Source: Methylomarinovum caldicuralii (GTDB lineage Bacteria; Pseudomonadota; Gammaproteobacteria; Methylococcales; Methylothermaceae). Taken from it: a DNA stretch of 64,000 nt. Of the stretch, positions 11,183 to 21,989 are shown in pieces (positions within the stretch are counted from its first letter, which is position 1; each line of letters opens with the position of its first letter). The stretch lies in NCBI RefSeq assembly GCF_033126985.1, contig NZ_AP024714.1, positions 1,814,990 to 1,878,989 on the forward strand. The letters run 5' to 3'. The notes beneath the pieces were generated by a model. That model saw only the letters and a program-made list of their open reading frames with translations. It was not told the DNA's origin and made no database searches. Position numbers and translations under genes: made by a program.

Positions 11183-13483
11183 CGCGAGCGAAGCCTGGGA
11201 AGCGGGGGGCTCGTCCCCGCCCTCCTGCTTGGCCGGGTGCTGTTGGAGGGTCGCCATCATCGCCGCCAGCGCCCGGTCCATGAGCGGCACCTTGCCGTCG
11301 ATGCGCTTGGCCTCGCCGCGGCGGAACACCGCCGCCAGCCCCGGCAGGGTGTATTCGGCCACCTTGACGCCGCGGCGGTTGACGAAGATCCTGACGCCGG
11401 TCACCTTGCTGACCCAGGACAGTTTGGCCCGGACGGTCCTGCCGCGCGGGTCTTTGAGTTCGATCCAGTCCCCCACTTCCAGGCCGCGGGCCTGGGCGAG
11501 GAACTCGTCACCTTCCTCTTCTTCAACCCCCTCCTCCAGCATGACGATCTCTTCCTCGATGTCAGACTCGTCGAAATCAGTCAATTCGCTGACCTCGATG
11601 TCGTCCACTTCCGGCAGATTGGTGGCAATGGCGTCCAGTTCCTTCGCCAGCCGGGGATCGACGGCCGCATCCCCGGCGGGATCGAGAAGGGGACGATGGG
11701 CCTGCTCCAGTTCCCGGAAGAACAGGGCGATCTGTTTTGGATCCAGGGAAACCGCCTCCAGCTCCTGGCGCAGGGCCCGCAGCAGACCTGGCAGGCGTTT
11801 CAGCATTCGCTTGCGCTTGCCGTCATCCGCAGGCGGCTGCAGACTCGCCAGCAAAGTGTCGGTCAGGGCCAGCTTGGCCTCCCACAGTTCCGGTTCCTTG
11901 TCGCGCCGCAGGCAGGCCACCAGGAGGATGTCCTTCCAGGTGTGGGTGAGGAAGTGGCGCAGGTACGCAGGCAATTCCCGCCCCTGGAGACGGCGGCGGA
12001 TTTCCTCGGCCACCTCCTTCTTGGCCAGGGTCAGATGCTCCTTGCTCTGGGTCGCCTGGCGGGTGCGCTCCTCCAGCAACTGGCTGCGCCGGCCTTCCTC
12101 CTCCATGAAGCGCTCGAAGTCCGTCAGAATCTCCTGGAACAGATCGACGTTCTGGGTGAATTCCTCCAGAATCCGGTTGACCGAGGCGGAAATCTGCCGG
12201 AACACCGGATTGGCCTCCAGATTCTCGTCCCCCGACAGGCCGATACCGGCATGGGCGAGGCGGTTCAGCAGCACCCGCGCCGGATGGTTCTTCTTGGAGA
12301 AGAAGGACTTGTCCAGGATCGCCACCTTGACAATGGGGATCTGCAGGCGGCCGATCAGTGCCTTGACCGTATCCGGCAGGTTGCGGTCTTCGAGGATGAA
12401 GTCGAAGATCATCCCGATCATGTCGATGATGTCCTCGTCCACCTGGGCCAGGGCCCGTTTGTCGCCGTGGAGCTCACTCAGCCGCTCTGCCAGCACCAGC
12501 TTGAGGTTGACATCCCCGCCGCTGGCCAGCGCCTCGGTGAGCTTGGCCACCTGTTCCGGGTCCTGGAGCGCCGACAGCGCGCCGACCACCTCGCCGCTGT
12601 CGCTGACGGTGGCGTCCGGATGGACGCTGGCCGACAGGGACGGCAGGCCCACCTGGGAACGCCAGGCCGCCAGCAGCGAGTGCATCGCCTGCACCGCCTG
12701 GACATAGACGGCCTGATCCTCGGCGGGCACGCCGCCGGCAGCCGGCTCCCCGGCCTTGGCGGCAGCCGGGGCGGCCGCCTTCTTTTTCTTCACCTTCCTG
12801 GAGATCTCCGGCAGCACCCCCTTGGCGGCGAGAAGCTCGTTCAGGCCGTCGTAGATGTCCTCCAGTTCGGGAAGGACCGTCTGTTCGTAGAACTTGAAAA
12901 TGACAAGACGGACCTTGAGTTCCAGGGTCAGGGGTCTTAGCACCTCGGCGAAACGCTGTCCCAGCTGCTGGGGGCCTAGGGGACTGTCCTCGTTGCCGAT
13001 CTCGGCGCGGCCGGCCAGTTTGGCGAAACGCTGGTTGAGGGCGAACAGTTCCCGGTGGTAGAGGGTGTTGCCTTTGTTCGCCAGGGTGGAGACCGCCAGT
13101 TCCTCCTCCAGGTTCTCCTCCTCCACCAGCGAGAAATCGTCCTCGTCCAGTTCCAGCGAGGCGGCCGGTCTGGCCTGCGCCGGCTGCGGTGCATTCCAGA
13201 ATTCGTCGTAACCGCGCAGCAGGGCGTTCAGATAGCTTTTCTGGATGTTTTCCCGATTCCGGCGCAGATAGCGCATCGCTTCGAAGTATAATTCCTGCAG
13301 GGTGCTGCTGACCGCCTTGTCGGACAGGGCGAACAGCTCATCGTCCAGCCTGGCGAAGAAGCGCTCCAGAAGCGGTTGGTATTCCTTGTGGAAATACGAC
13401 CGGCATTCGGCGATTATCGGCCCGGCCTGGGCTTTGGACATCCGGCCGGCGGAATGGATTTCGACGACTTTTTTGGCATTCAT
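11177..13483 (-). CDS. DUF1631 family protein with C-terminal PilZ-like segment
   Basis: A 768-residue acidic, helix-rich cytoplasmic protein matching the gammaproteobacterial DUF1631 family. The N-terminal part is 'SYFHKEYQPLLERFFARLDD'-like, and a Lys/Ala-rich linker lies near residue 235. A conserved helical core contains 'AILDKSFFSKKNHPAR'. A strongly acidic stretch ('EEEIVMLEEGVEEEE') precedes a C-terminal PilZ-like beta module ('GDWIELKDPRGRTVRAKLSW'). In other bacteria the family is sometimes linked to cyclic-di-GMP or stress, but the function is not settled. The ATG at 13483 is preceded by GGAG; a longer in-frame start at 13549 lacks a site. Confidence 0.82.
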
Positions 13484-13626
13484 GGGCTGCACTCCGGGAA
13501 TCGAACGGGCGACGACCACTGACACGGGTGATCTCAGGCTTTGTACCAAGCATAATCAGGGGTGCGTAAAAATGCCGTGACCGGCTTCCCAAAACGACAA
13601 TTCCGGCGTACAAGATCGTTACATCC

Positions 13627-14193
13627 ATGACAAAACTGTCCATCGAAGACGGCTGGCTGACTCCGGTCCGGCGCTGTCCCAGTCCCAACCAGGACGCCCG
13701 CCCCGCCGGGGAGATCTCCCTGGTGGTGGTTCACAACATCAGCCTGCCGCCCGGGCGGTTCGGCGGCGGCCACATCGACGCCCTGTTCACCAACCGCCTC
13801 GACCCGGCCGCCGACCCCTACTTCGCCGCCATCGCCGATTTAAAGGTTTCCGCCCACGTGCTCATCGACCGCGCGGGAAAAACGACCCAGTACGTCCCCT
13901 TCCACCGCCGCGCCTGGCACGCCGGCCGCTCCTGCTTCCAGGGACGGGAACGCTGCAACGACTTTTCCATCGGCATCGAACTGGAGGGGTGCGACGACAT
14001 TCCCTACGAGGAAGCGCAATACCGGCGCCTGGCCGAAATCGTGCGCCTGCTCCTGGAACGCTATCCCGGCCTGACCCCGGAGCGGATCACCGGCCACAGT
14101 GACATCGCCCCGGGACGCAAGACCGATCCCGGCCCCGCCTTCGACTGGGCCCGTTTCCGCCGCTGTCTGGAACCGTGCCGAAAGCCGTCCTGA
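13627..14193 (+). CDS. ampD: 1,6-anhydro-N-acetylmuramyl-L-alanine amidase AmpD
   Basis: A 188-residue N-acetylmuramoyl-L-alanine amidase of the zinc-dependent amidase_2 fold. It cleaves the stem peptide from anhydro-muropeptides during peptidoglycan recycling. Zn ligands appear as the His in 'VVVHNISLP' and the His and Asp in 'GHSDIAPGRKTDPG'; 'HAGRSCFQGRERCNDFSIG' is the AmpD-specific segment. There is no signal peptide, so it is cytoplasmic as expected. Its 3' end overlaps the YdcF-like gene by 19 nt. Confidence 0.93.
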   Translation: MTKLSIEDGWLTPVRRCPSPNQDARPAGEISLVVVHNISLPPGRFGGGHIDALFTNRLDPAADPYFAAIADLKVSAHVLIDRAGKTTQYVPFHRRAWHAGRSCFQGRERCNDFSIGIELEGCDDIPYEEAQYRRLAEIVRLLLERYPGLTPERITGHSDIAPGRKTDPGPAFDWARFRRCLEPCRKPS

Positions 14194-14936
14194 GCCATCT
14201 GCTGGAACGCCTGCTGCTGTTGCCGGGCGGGCCGATCCTGCTGATCGCCGCCGGTCTGATCCTGTGGCGCAGCCGCGGAGTCGCCTGGGTGGCGCTGCTG
14301 GGACTGGGGCTGCTCTATCTGGCTTCGCTGCCGGCGACGACCCGGTTGCTGTGGGCCTGGATGGCCGTTCCCCCGCCGGCAGACCCAAAGAGCGCCCGGA
14401 ACCGGGCCGAGGCCATCGTCATCCTCGGGGCGACCCGTTACTCGCGCGCCCCGGAATACGGCGGCCGCGACAACTTGGCGGGGCTGGGTCTGGAACGGGT
14501 GCGTTACGGCGCCTGGCTGCAGCGCCGCACCGGCCTGCCGATTCTGGTGAGCGGACGGGGCTGGCGCGCCCCCGGCGAACGCTCGGAAGCGGCCATCATG
14601 GCCGATATCCTGGAGCACGAATTCCACGTCCCGGTGGCCTGGGAGGAGGAACAGAGCCGCTCCACTTACGAAAACGCCCGCTACAGCAGCCGGCTGTTGC
14701 GGCAATTGGGAATCGGCCGCATTCTCCTGGTCACCCACGCCTACCACATGCCCCGCGCCCGCGAGGCCTTCGAGGCCATGGGACTGACGGTGGTTCCGGC
14801 GCCGACGGTCTATTTCCAGACCTTCAGCGAATACGCCGTTTTCGACTGGCTGCCGGAAATGCGGGCCCTGCGCCGCAACCGCCTGCTGGTGCACGAGATC
14901 GTTGGGCGCTGGTGGTACCGGTGGCGGTATTTTTGA
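14175..14936 (+). CDS. YdcF/ElyC family (DUF218) inner-membrane protein
   Basis: A 253-residue protein with two N-terminal membrane segments (about residues 18-55) and a periplasmic DUF218 domain. The domain shows 'AIVILGATRYSRAPEYGG', 'ILVSGRGWRAPGERSEA', 'SRSTYENARYSS' and 'ILLVTHAYHMPRA'. ElyC-type members act in envelope biogenesis and lipid-carrier homeostasis. The overlap with ampD suggests a shared peptidoglycan theme, but the substrate is unknown. It ends immediately next to the convergent Lys-rich protein gene. Confidence 0.85.
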   Translation: MPKAVLSHLLERLLLLPGGPILLIAAGLILWRSRGVAWVALLGLGLLYLASLPATTRLLWAWMAVPPPADPKSARNRAEAIVILGATRYSRAPEYGGRDNLAGLGLERVRYGAWLQRRTGLPILVSGRGWRAPGERSEAAIMADILEHEFHVPVAWEEEQSRSTYENARYSSRLLRQLGIGRILLVTHAYHMPRAREAFEAMGLTVVPAPTVYFQTFSEYAVFDWLPEMRALRRNRLLVHEIVGRWWYRWRYF

Positions 14937-15602
14937 TTATTCCAGCATCTCCAGCAATTCCGGCCGGCTGGCTTGCTGCTCGCCGTCGATTTCGACCACG
15001 TAGTCGAAGTTGCCCTCCCCCACACGCTCGGTCAGACGTTCGAGCACGTAGCGGACGGTCTTCATGTCGTCGTTGGGGCCCTGGACGTAACAGGGCTTGC
15101 CTTCATGGCCGTAGGTGTATTCCGTCTCGCACCGGGCCGGGTCGGCGTCGCCGAAGAGCTTCTCCACCCGCCAGTATTCCTCCGCCGGGTCGAAACCCAG
15201 TTCCTTGGCGTAGGCGGCCGCCCCCTGCAGCAGCTTGCGGGCGCAGCACGGTTCCACCGGATTGACGCCCTCGGCGTGGGTCTTGGTGAGCATGGGCTTG
15301 AGCTTGCTCAGATAATCGGCCTTGCGCATCACGGTGAAGAAAGCCTCGCGCACCCCCAGGCAGTAGGTGTCCACCACGAAGGCACTGACGGCGACTTCGG
15401 CATACGGGGTTTCCCGCGCCAGCAGCACGCTGCCCATGCCGACCTTGTCAACGCTTGCGCCCACCAGACAGTCGATGATGGGATGTTCCAGGTACTTCTC
15501 CGGCCGCAGGCCCTTGGCCTGCTTCTTGACGACCGTCTTCTGCTTGCGCTTCTGCGCCTTTTTCTGCAGCTTCTTCTGCCGCTTTTTGGGGTCAACCGCC
15601 AT
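14937..15602 (-). CDS. conserved hypothetical protein with Lys-rich N-terminus
   Basis: A 221-residue soluble protein I do not recognise by name. The first 30 residues are extremely basic ('KKRQKKLQKKAQKRKQK'), suggesting nucleic acid or ribosome contact. The rest is mixed alpha/beta with several Cys residues ('DTYCLG', 'EPCCARKLL', 'KPCYVQG') and an acidic tail. It overlaps the 3' end of lspA by 11 nt and so is probably the last gene of the ribF-ileS-lspA operon. No catalytic motif is evident. Confidence 0.75.
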   Translation of the reverse strand: MAVDPKKRQKKLQKKAQKRKQKTVVKKQAKGLRPEKYLEHPIIDCLVGASVDKVGMGSVLLARETPYAEVAVSAFVVDTYCLGVREAFFTVMRKADYLSKLKPMLTKTHAEGVNPVEPCCARKLLQGAAAYAKELGFDPAEEYWRVEKLFGDADPARCETEYTYGHEGKPCYVQGPNDDMKTVRYVLERLTERVGEGNFDYVVEIDGEQQASRPELLEMLE

Positions 15603-16092
15603 GTCGCTCCTCAGGTTCTCGGGTTGATTCGGAGGAAAAGAAACTCTGCCATAACAACAGCCCCACCCCTACGGTGATCGCCGTGTCGGCAAGATTGAAG
15701 GCCGGCCAGTGCCAGCCGCCCAGGTGGAAATCGAGAAAATCGACCACGAAACCGTAGCGGATGCGGTCGATGAAGTTGCCCAAGGCCCCGCCGAGGATCA
15801 GGCTGATGCCGGCGGCCTCCAGCCACCGCCCCCTGGGCAGGCGCCAGAGCCACACCGTCAGGATCACGCTGGCTCCCAGGGCCAGGGCGACAAAGAACCA
15901 GCGCTGCCAGCCGCCGGCGCCGGCGAGAAAGCTGAACGCCGCCCCGGCGTTGTGGACGTGGACCAGGCGGAAGAACGGCAGCAGTTCGACGGCGTGGCGG
16001 TACGGCAATCCTGCTACCACCCACGCCTTGGTGAGTTGATCGAGGATCATCACAGCCGCCGCCAGCGCCAGCCAGCCGAGGCGGTCACGCAT
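15592..16092 (-). CDS. lspA: lipoprotein signal peptidase (signal peptidase II)
   Basis: A 166-residue inner-membrane aspartyl protease with four membrane segments that removes signal peptides from prolipoproteins. Family boxes are clear: 'DQLTKAW', '[12 protein letters not shown]', and the catalytic Asp residues in '[10 protein letters not shown]' and 'FNLADTAI'. The start codon overlaps the end of ileS by 8 nt, the classical ileS-lspA arrangement. Confidence 0.96.
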   Translation of the reverse strand: MRDRLGWLALAAAVMILDQLTKAWVVAGLPYRHAVELLPFFRLVHVHNAGAAFSFLAGAGGWQRWFFVALALGASVILTVWLWRLPRGRWLEAAGISLILGGALGNFIDRIRYGFVVDFLDFHLGGWHWPAFNLADTAITVGVGLLLWQSFFSSESTREPEERHGG

Positions 16093-18913
16093 ACCGGCGC
16101 ACTTCGCCAGAACCGGCCACGTTTTCCACGCAACGACCGCACAACTGCGGATGCTCCGGGTGGCTGCCCACGTCCTCGCGCCGGTGCCAGCAGCGCACGC
16201 ACTTGGGATGGAGCGAAGGCTCGACCAGGATCTTCAGCCCTGCCAACTCCTCGGCCGGTTCGGCAGCCGCAGGCGCCTCCGCCAGGGTCCTGACCTCGGC
16301 GCTGGAGGTGATGAGGACGAAGCGCAGCTCGTCGGCCAGCCGCCCGAGGATCTCCTGCAACGCCTCATCGGCATAGAGGGTGACCTCCGCTTCCAGCGAG
16401 GAACCGATGCCGCCGCGCTCGCGCAGCTTCTCCAACTCCTTGGACACCGCCTCGCGCACCGCCAGCACCCGCTCCCAGAAGGCGCGGTTCATGGGCTGGT
16501 CCTCCGGCAGCGCCTGCAGCCCCTCGTACCAGGTGGTGAGGAACACCGATTCCTCCCGCTCGCCGGGCATGAACTCCCAGATCTCGTCGGCGGTGAAGCT
16601 CAGGATCGGCGCCAGCCAGCGCACCAGCGCCTCGGCGATATGGTACATGGCGGTCTGGGCCGAACGCCGCGCCAGGCTGTCGGCCTGGCAGGTGTACTGG
16701 CGGTCCTTGATGACGTCGAGATAGAAACCGCCCATGTCCACGGCGCAGAAATTGTGGACCTTTTGATAGACGCGGTGGAACTGGTAGTCCTCGTAGGCGG
16801 CGATCACCTCCCGCTGCAACTGCAGGGCCCGGTCCACCGCCCAGTGGTCCAAGGGCAGCATGTCCTCATAGGGCACTTTGTGCGCGGCCGGGTCGAAACC
16901 GACCATGTTGGCCAGCAGATAACGGGCAGTGTTGCGCAGGCGGCGGTAAACGTCGGCGGTGCGGCCAAGGATCTCGTCGGAAACCGCCATCTCGCCGCGG
17001 TAGTCGGTGGCCGACACCCACAGGCGCAGCACGTCGGCGCCGAGCCTGTCCATCACCTGCTGGGGGGCCACCACGTTGCCGCGGGACTTGGACATCTTGT
17101 AGCCCTTCTCGTCCACGGTAAAACCGTGGGTCAGCACCTGGCGGTAGGGAGCGGCGTCGTTGATGGCCACCGAGGTCAGCAGCGAGGACTGGAACCAGCC
17201 CCGGTGCTGGTCGGAGCCCTCCAGGTACATGTCGGCGGGAAAGCCCAGTTCCTGGCGGCGGCGCAATACGCATTCGTGGGTGACGCCGGAGTCGAACCAG
17301 ACATCGAGGATGTCGGTCACCTTGTCGTACTGCCCGGCTTCCTCGCCCAGCAGCGCCTCGGGGTCGAGCTCGAACCAGGCGTCGATCCCCTTTTCCTCCA
17401 TGCGCCGGGCGACTTCCTCGATGAATTCCTGGGTGCGCGGATGCAGCTCGCCGGTTTCCTTGTGGAGGAACACCGCGATCGGCACTCCCCAGTTGCGCTG
17501 GCGCGAGATGCACCAGTCGGGGCGGTTTTCCACCATCGCCTCGATGCGGGCCTGGCCCCAGTCGGGGATCCAGCGCACCTTTTTGATTTCCTCCAGCGCC
17601 TTTTGCCTCAGCCCCTGTTTGTCCATGGCGATGAACCACTGCGGCGTGGCGCGGAAGATGATCGGAGTCTTGTGGCGCCAGCAGTGGGGATAGCTGTGCT
17701 CGATCACCTCGGCGTGCAGCAGGGCGCCGCGCTCGCGCAGCACCTCGATGACCTTGTCGTTGGCGGTGAACACGTGCTCGCCCGCAAACAGCGGGGTGTT
17801 GGGCAGGAAACGGCCGTCGCCGCCGACAGGATTGTCCACCGGCAGGTCGTATTTGCGCCCCACCAGATAATCGTCCTCACCGTGGCCGGGGGCGGTGTGG
17901 ACCGCGCCGGTGCCGGCCTCCAGGGTGACGTGCTCGCCCAGGATGACCGGCACCTGGCGGTCGTAGAAGGGATGCCGGAGCTTGACGCCCTCCAGATCCC
18001 GGCCGCGGCAGTAAGCCACGACGCGGTAGTCGTCGATGCCGTAACGGGCCATGACGTCCTTGAGCAGCCCTTCGGCCACCACCAGACGTTCCGGCCCCTT
18101 ATCGGTGCGGCACTGGACCACGGCGTATTCCAGCTCCGGATGGACGGCGACCGCCTGGTTGGCGGGCAGGGTCCAGGGCGTGGTGGTCCAGATCACCACC
18201 GAGATCGGGCCTTCCCCTTCGTGGTCGGGCACCCGGTGGCAGCGGGCCAGAAAATCGGCCTCGTCCACCACCCGGAAACGCACGTCGATGGCCGGCGAGC
18301 GCTTGTTCTCGTATTCCACCTCGGCTTCCGCCAGCGCCGAGCCACAGTCGGTGCACCAGTACACCGGCTTGGCGCCGCGGGTGACATGGCCGTGGGCGAG
18401 GATCTTGCCGAAGGCGCGCAGAATGTTGGCCTCGAACTCCGGCGCCATGGTGAGATAAGGATGCTCCCAGTCCGCCAGCCCGCCGAGGCGGACAAAATCC
18501 TTGCGCTGCAGCTCCACCTGGGAACGGGCGTAGTCGCGGCAGGCGGCGCGGAACTGGGCGGGGCTGACCTTGACCCCGGCCTTGCCCACCTTTTTCTCCA
18601 CCTGCTGCTCGATGGGCAGGCCGTGGCAGTCCCAGCCGGGCACGTAGGGGGCGTCGAAGCCGCTCAGGGCCTTTGACTTGACGATGAAATCCTTGAGGAT
18701 CTTGTTGACCGCGTGGCCGATGTGGATGGGACCGTTGGCGTAGGGAGGGCCGTCGTGGAGCACGAACTTGGGGCTGCCGGCGAAACGCTCGCGCACCTTT
18801 TGGTACAGGTTCATTTTCTGCCAGCGGGCCAGGCGCTCGGGTTCGCGCTTGGCCAGGTTGGCGCGCATGGGGAAATCGGTCTTGGGCAGGTTCAGCGTGT
18901 GTTTGTAGTCCAT
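16085..18913 (-). CDS. ileS: isoleucyl-tRNA synthetase
   Basis: A 942-residue class I aminoacyl-tRNA synthetase, close in length to E. coli IleRS. It has the HIGH motif in '[17 protein letters not shown]', the CP1 editing domain, the KMSKS loop '[10 protein letters not shown]', and a C-terminal zinc finger ('CVRCWHRR', then 'CGRCVENV'). The ATG at 18913 begins '[17 protein letters not shown]', the usual IleRS N-terminus; the frame is open upstream but that part overlaps ribF. AAGGAA precedes the start. It overlaps ribF by 22 nt and lspA by 8 nt. Confidence 0.97.
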   Translation of the reverse strand: MDYKHTLNLPKTDFPMRANLAKREPERLARWQKMNLYQKVRERFAGSPKFVLHDGPPYANGPIHIGHAVNKILKDFIVKSKALSGFDAPYVPGWDCHGLPIEQQVEKKVGKAGVKVSPAQFRAACRDYARSQVELQRKDFVRLGGLADWEHPYLTMAPEFEANILRAFGKILAHGHVTRGAKPVYWCTDCGSALAEAEVEYENKRSPAIDVRFRVVDEADFLARCHRVPDHEGEGPISVVIWTTTPWTLPANQAVAVHPELEYAVVQCRTDKGPERLVVAEGLLKDVMARYGIDDYRVVAYCRGRDLEGVKLRHPFYDRQVPVILGEHVTLEAGTGAVHTAPGHGEDDYLVGRKYDLPVDNPVGGDGRFLPNTPLFAGEHVFTANDKVIEVLRERGALLHAEVIEHSYPHCWRHKTPIIFRATPQWFIAMDKQGLRQKALEEIKKVRWIPDWGQARIEAMVENRPDWCISRQRNWGVPIAVFLHKETGELHPRTQEFIEEVARRMEEKGIDAWFELDPEALLGEEAGQYDKVTDILDVWFDSGVTHECVLRRRQELGFPADMYLEGSDQHRGWFQSSLLTSVAINDAAPYRQVLTHGFTVDEKGYKMSKSRGNVVAPQQVMDRLGADVLRLWVSATDYRGEMAVSDEILGRTADVYRRLRNTARYLLANMVGFDPAAHKVPYEDMLPLDHWAVDRALQLQREVIAAYEDYQFHRVYQKVHNFCAVDMGGFYLDVIKDRQYTCQADSLARRSAQTAMYHIAEALVRWLAPILSFTADEIWEFMPGEREESVFLTTWYEGLQALPEDQPMNRAFWERVLAVREAVSKELEKLRERGGIGSSLEAEVTLYADEALQEILGRLADELRFVLITSSAEVRTLAEAPAAAEPAEELAGLKILVEPSLHPKCVRCWHRREDVGSHPEHPQLCGRCVENVAGSGEVRRYA

Positions 18914-19842
18914 GTGGGTTCCTTGTCTTCGAGCCACTGGCGGGCTTGGGCCGCGTCCTGTTGAATCTGGGCGCGCAACGCCTCCAACGAGGGAAAGCGG
19001 CGCTCCTCGCGCAATTTGTGCCGGAAGAACACTTCCAGCTGGCGACCGTACAGATCGCCGTGAAAATCGAACAGATGCACCTCGAGCCACACCCGGGTGC
19101 CGGCGACCGTGGGACGGATGCCGACGTTGGCCATCCCCGGCCAAGGGCGTTCGGCCACCCCGGCGACGGTAACGGCGAACACCCCGCTGACCGGGCTCTT
19201 GCGGCGGAACGGGTCGATGTTGGCGGTGGGAAACCCCAGGTCCCGGCCCCGCTGACGCCCGGCGGCCACCCGGCCGCACATGGAATAGGGCCGGCCGAGG
19301 AATTCCGCCGCGGTCTCCATGTCTCCCCGCTCCAGCGCCTCGCGCACCCGGGTGCTGCTCACGCGCACGCCTTCCAGGGTGAACGAGGGAGCCTGAACCA
19401 CCTCGAAACCTCGGATCCTGCCGGCCCGGCGCAGCAGGGTGAAATCCCCCTCCCGCCCCCGGCCGAAACGGAAATCATCCCCCACCACCAGATACTTCAC
19501 CCCCAGCCCCTGAACCAGCACCCGCTCGATGAACGCCGCGGCCGGCATCTGCGCCAGATGCCGGTCGAAGCGCAGCACCAGGACCCGGTCCACCGGCAGC
19601 TCGGCCAGCCGGGCGATCTTCTCCCGCAGACGGGTCAACCGCGCCGGCGCCGCGGCACCTCGGAAATACTCCTGCGGCTGGGGTTCGAACAGCACCACCG
19701 TCACCGGCAGCCCCATCCGCGCCCCCACCTCCGCCAGGCGGTGGATGACGTAGCGGTGCCCCAGGTGGACGCCGTCGAAATTGCCGATGGTCGCCACCGT
19801 CCCGGGCGCCGGCAGGTTGTGGAGGCCGCGGATCAGGCGCAT
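18892..19842 (-). CDS. ribF: bifunctional riboflavin kinase / FAD synthetase
   Basis: A 316-residue enzyme converting riboflavin to FMN and then FAD. The N-terminal adenylyltransferase half has '[10 protein letters not shown]' near residue 20 and 'SSTRVREAL'. The C-terminal flavokinase half has '[13 protein letters not shown]' and '[10 protein letters not shown]'. It is the first gene of the ribF-ileS-lspA block and overlaps ileS by 22 nt. Confidence 0.95.
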   Translation of the reverse strand: MRLIRGLHNLPAPGTVATIGNFDGVHLGHRYVIHRLAEVGARMGLPVTVVLFEPQPQEYFRGAAAPARLTRLREKIARLAELPVDRVLVLRFDRHLAQMPAAAFIERVLVQGLGVKYLVVGDDFRFGRGREGDFTLLRRAGRIRGFEVVQAPSFTLEGVRVSSTRVREALERGDMETAAEFLGRPYSMCGRVAAGRQRGRDLGFPTANIDPFRRKSPVSGVFAVTVAGVAERPWPGMANVGIRPTVAGTRVWLEVHLFDFHGDLYGRQLEVFFRHKLREERRFPSLEALRAQIQQDAAQARQWLEDKEPTWTTNTR

Positions 19843-19890
19843 CGCATCAATGATCGAACAAAGCAGGGCATTTTAGCAAATTCGCCGCCG

Positions 19891-21966
19891 TCAACGGGCC
19901 CTGAGGGTCAGATCGAGAGATTCGCCCGGCAGATCGACGAGGACGCCGGGACGGTCGGCCGGGAACCGCAACCGGAGCGGGCGTTTTCCCTGCAGGCGGA
20001 AACCGATGGCTTCGCCTTCCTGCCACGGGATCACTGTGGCCGGATTGACCTCCCCCCGCAACGCGGGCTTCAGCACCAGCAGGAAACGGTCGCGCTTGCG
20101 GGCCGCCGGCGGCACCACCTCCACCCGCCAGCGCCCCGGCTCCGGTCTGGGCTCCCGGTGGGCCGCCACCTTGCGCCAGACCTCACCGCCTTCATCATAA
20201 TTTCTGCCATCCACCCAGAATTCGAAGCCGGACCCGCCAATGGGATTCAGATAGGCCTGCTTGGGAAACAACACCTTCGCCTCCAGGTGCCCGCCGCGGC
20301 GATGCAGTTGCGGCTTCGGCGGCACCTTGACCTGAAAACCGCCCTCACCGAGACTCGGTCGTTCGAGGGTGTGAATCAGAAGGCGCTTGATGAAAGCGGG
20401 GTTGGTGGCGGTCACGTCGTCGTGGATCACCACCACGTCGTTGCGGCGGTCGTAGAGGAAAGTGCGCCAGTAGCGTTCGACCCGGCAGGTGCGATCGAAG
20501 AAATTGCCTTCCCGACAACGGCTGTTGGTATAGGCGGGGGTCAGTTCCGCCACCGCCACTACCAGATCGTCGCCAGCGTGATAACGGGCGATGCGGCCGG
20601 TGTGGTAAGTGTCGTAGTTCTCCAGCCATTCGTCCAAATCGATAGGCGCCCGCTTCCCCCACCCGGAGCCGACCCGGCGCTGGCCGCCGTCGTTGGCGAT
20701 GGGACGCGGCGGTTTCTTGTCCTTGCCCGGCATCGGTGCGGTGTCGTCCGGATCGGTCACGGTGACGACGTTGTGGGCGATGGTCTGGTAGCTGTAGTTC
20801 ATGTGGTGGTCGGAACCGTATCTCGGTCCGTAGAGGCCGCTGTCGATGACCAGCGGCCCGCCCTTGTAGAGGGTGAAGCTGCCCTGGTCCAGGTGAGTGT
20901 GGGACCAGTAGTTGTCGCCGGCCTTGAAGGTGACGTAGGTGGCATCCTTGCGCCAGTCGCTGCGGGCGATGACCATACCGATACCGTCGAAGTGTTTCTG
21001 CAGCGGCAGGGTTTCGACCACCTCCGGGCGGCACAGGGAATCGTCCGGCAGCGGCCCCCAGGGCCAGGCGGTCGGGCGGAGCCGGCGGGGACACCCGAAG
21101 AAGGTGTAGGCAGCGGCGTTGCGGTACTCCAGCGCCAGGGCATAGCGCTCCGGCACCCGGCGGTCGAAGTAGCCGGCATCGCCCCAGCGCATGTGGGTCC
21201 GGTCGGGACGGTGGCGATAAACGAGAAAATCCAGAAATCCCCGGATCCCAGGCTCCCGGAACAGGTCCTCCCCCGTGGCCCGGCGCCACATCGCCGGCAC
21301 GCTGTACACCGCCCGGCCGATGCCGATTCCCACGTATTCCCCGCCTTCGTGCCAGCCGCCGGTTTGGCCCATCACCTGACGCCAGACCGGCAGGACCCGG
21401 TGCTTCCACAGATCGCGGGCATAGGCCATGCAGCCGGCGCCCCGGGGATGATCGCCGTAGAGGGCGATGGCCACCGCCATCAGCGCCTGGAACGGGGCGT
21501 TGTAGAGATAGACGTTGTAAGGCGACAGGGCAGCACTTTCGATGTAGTCCCTCAGATAGCGGCAACCTTCGGCGAGTTTCCCCTGCAGGGCGGCGCGTTG
21601 AGTTGGGGAAAGTTGCGGGTAGAGCCAATCGTAGGCCAGAGCAAGCCGCATCGCCTGGCGGTGGCCGCGCCCCTGGTAGGCCAGGCCGGACAACCGGCCG
21701 ACGAGGGTATCGATCTTCTCCGCATCGGGATGCAGATAGACTTTCAGAATGGCAGGATAGAAATCCACCACCCCTACCAGTGCGTGCTGATCGATGGGCG
21801 GCAGCGCTTCCTTTAGGCGCCGCCTCTCCCCTGCCGTCGGCACCGGCAGGCGCGGATGGGAGAAACGGAATCCCGCCAGATCGCCTTCGGCGGCCGGCAA
21901 CACCGCCAGCAGGGAGAAAACGGCGGGGAGGAAAAGGTATCGTGCCCTGAGAGCCGCTATAATCAT
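19891..21966 (-). CDS. secreted heparinase II/III-like polysaccharide lyase family protein
   Basis: A 691-residue protein with a hydrophobic signal sequence ('FLPAVFSLLAVLPAAEG'). It has an N-terminal alpha/alpha-toroid-like region ('LALAYDWLYPQLSPTQRA') and the heparinase II/III beta domain ('SHTHLDQGSFTLYKGGPL', 'DSGLYG', 'IAHNVVTV'). His and Tyr residues suited to beta-elimination are present ('NYWSHTHLDQG', 'YNVYLYNAP'). It probably degrades or trims an acidic polysaccharide in the periplasm or outside. It is divergent, with only 23 bp between starts, from the VanZ-Wzy fusion gene, suggesting both act on the same polymer. Confidence 0.8.
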   Translation of the reverse strand: MIIAALRARYLFLPAVFSLLAVLPAAEGDLAGFRFSHPRLPVPTAGERRRLKEALPPIDQHALVGVVDFYPAILKVYLHPDAEKIDTLVGRLSGLAYQGRGHRQAMRLALAYDWLYPQLSPTQRAALQGKLAEGCRYLRDYIESAALSPYNVYLYNAPFQALMAVAIALYGDHPRGAGCMAYARDLWKHRVLPVWRQVMGQTGGWHEGGEYVGIGIGRAVYSVPAMWRRATGEDLFREPGIRGFLDFLVYRHRPDRTHMRWGDAGYFDRRVPERYALALEYRNAAAYTFFGCPRRLRPTAWPWGPLPDDSLCRPEVVETLPLQKHFDGIGMVIARSDWRKDATYVTFKAGDNYWSHTHLDQGSFTLYKGGPLVIDSGLYGPRYGSDHHMNYSYQTIAHNVVTVTDPDDTAPMPGKDKKPPRPIANDGGQRRVGSGWGKRAPIDLDEWLENYDTYHTGRIARYHAGDDLVVAVAELTPAYTNSRCREGNFFDRTCRVERYWRTFLYDRRNDVVVIHDDVTATNPAFIKRLLIHTLERPSLGEGGFQVKVPPKPQLHRRGGHLEAKVLFPKQAYLNPIGGSGFEFWVDGRNYDEGGEVWRKVAAHREPRPEPGRWRVEVVPPAARKRDRFLLVLKPALRGEVNPATVIPWQEGEAIGFRLQGKRPLRLRFPADRPGVLVDLPGESLDLTLRAR

Positions 21967-21989
21967 CCCATCGATCTCCGGAAGCCGTC

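Noticed and set aside
16151-21816. Open frames of 841 and 956 codons opposite ileS and opposite the ribF/heparinase genes
   Set aside because: Same antisense artefact; the real genes on the minus strand are unambiguous.
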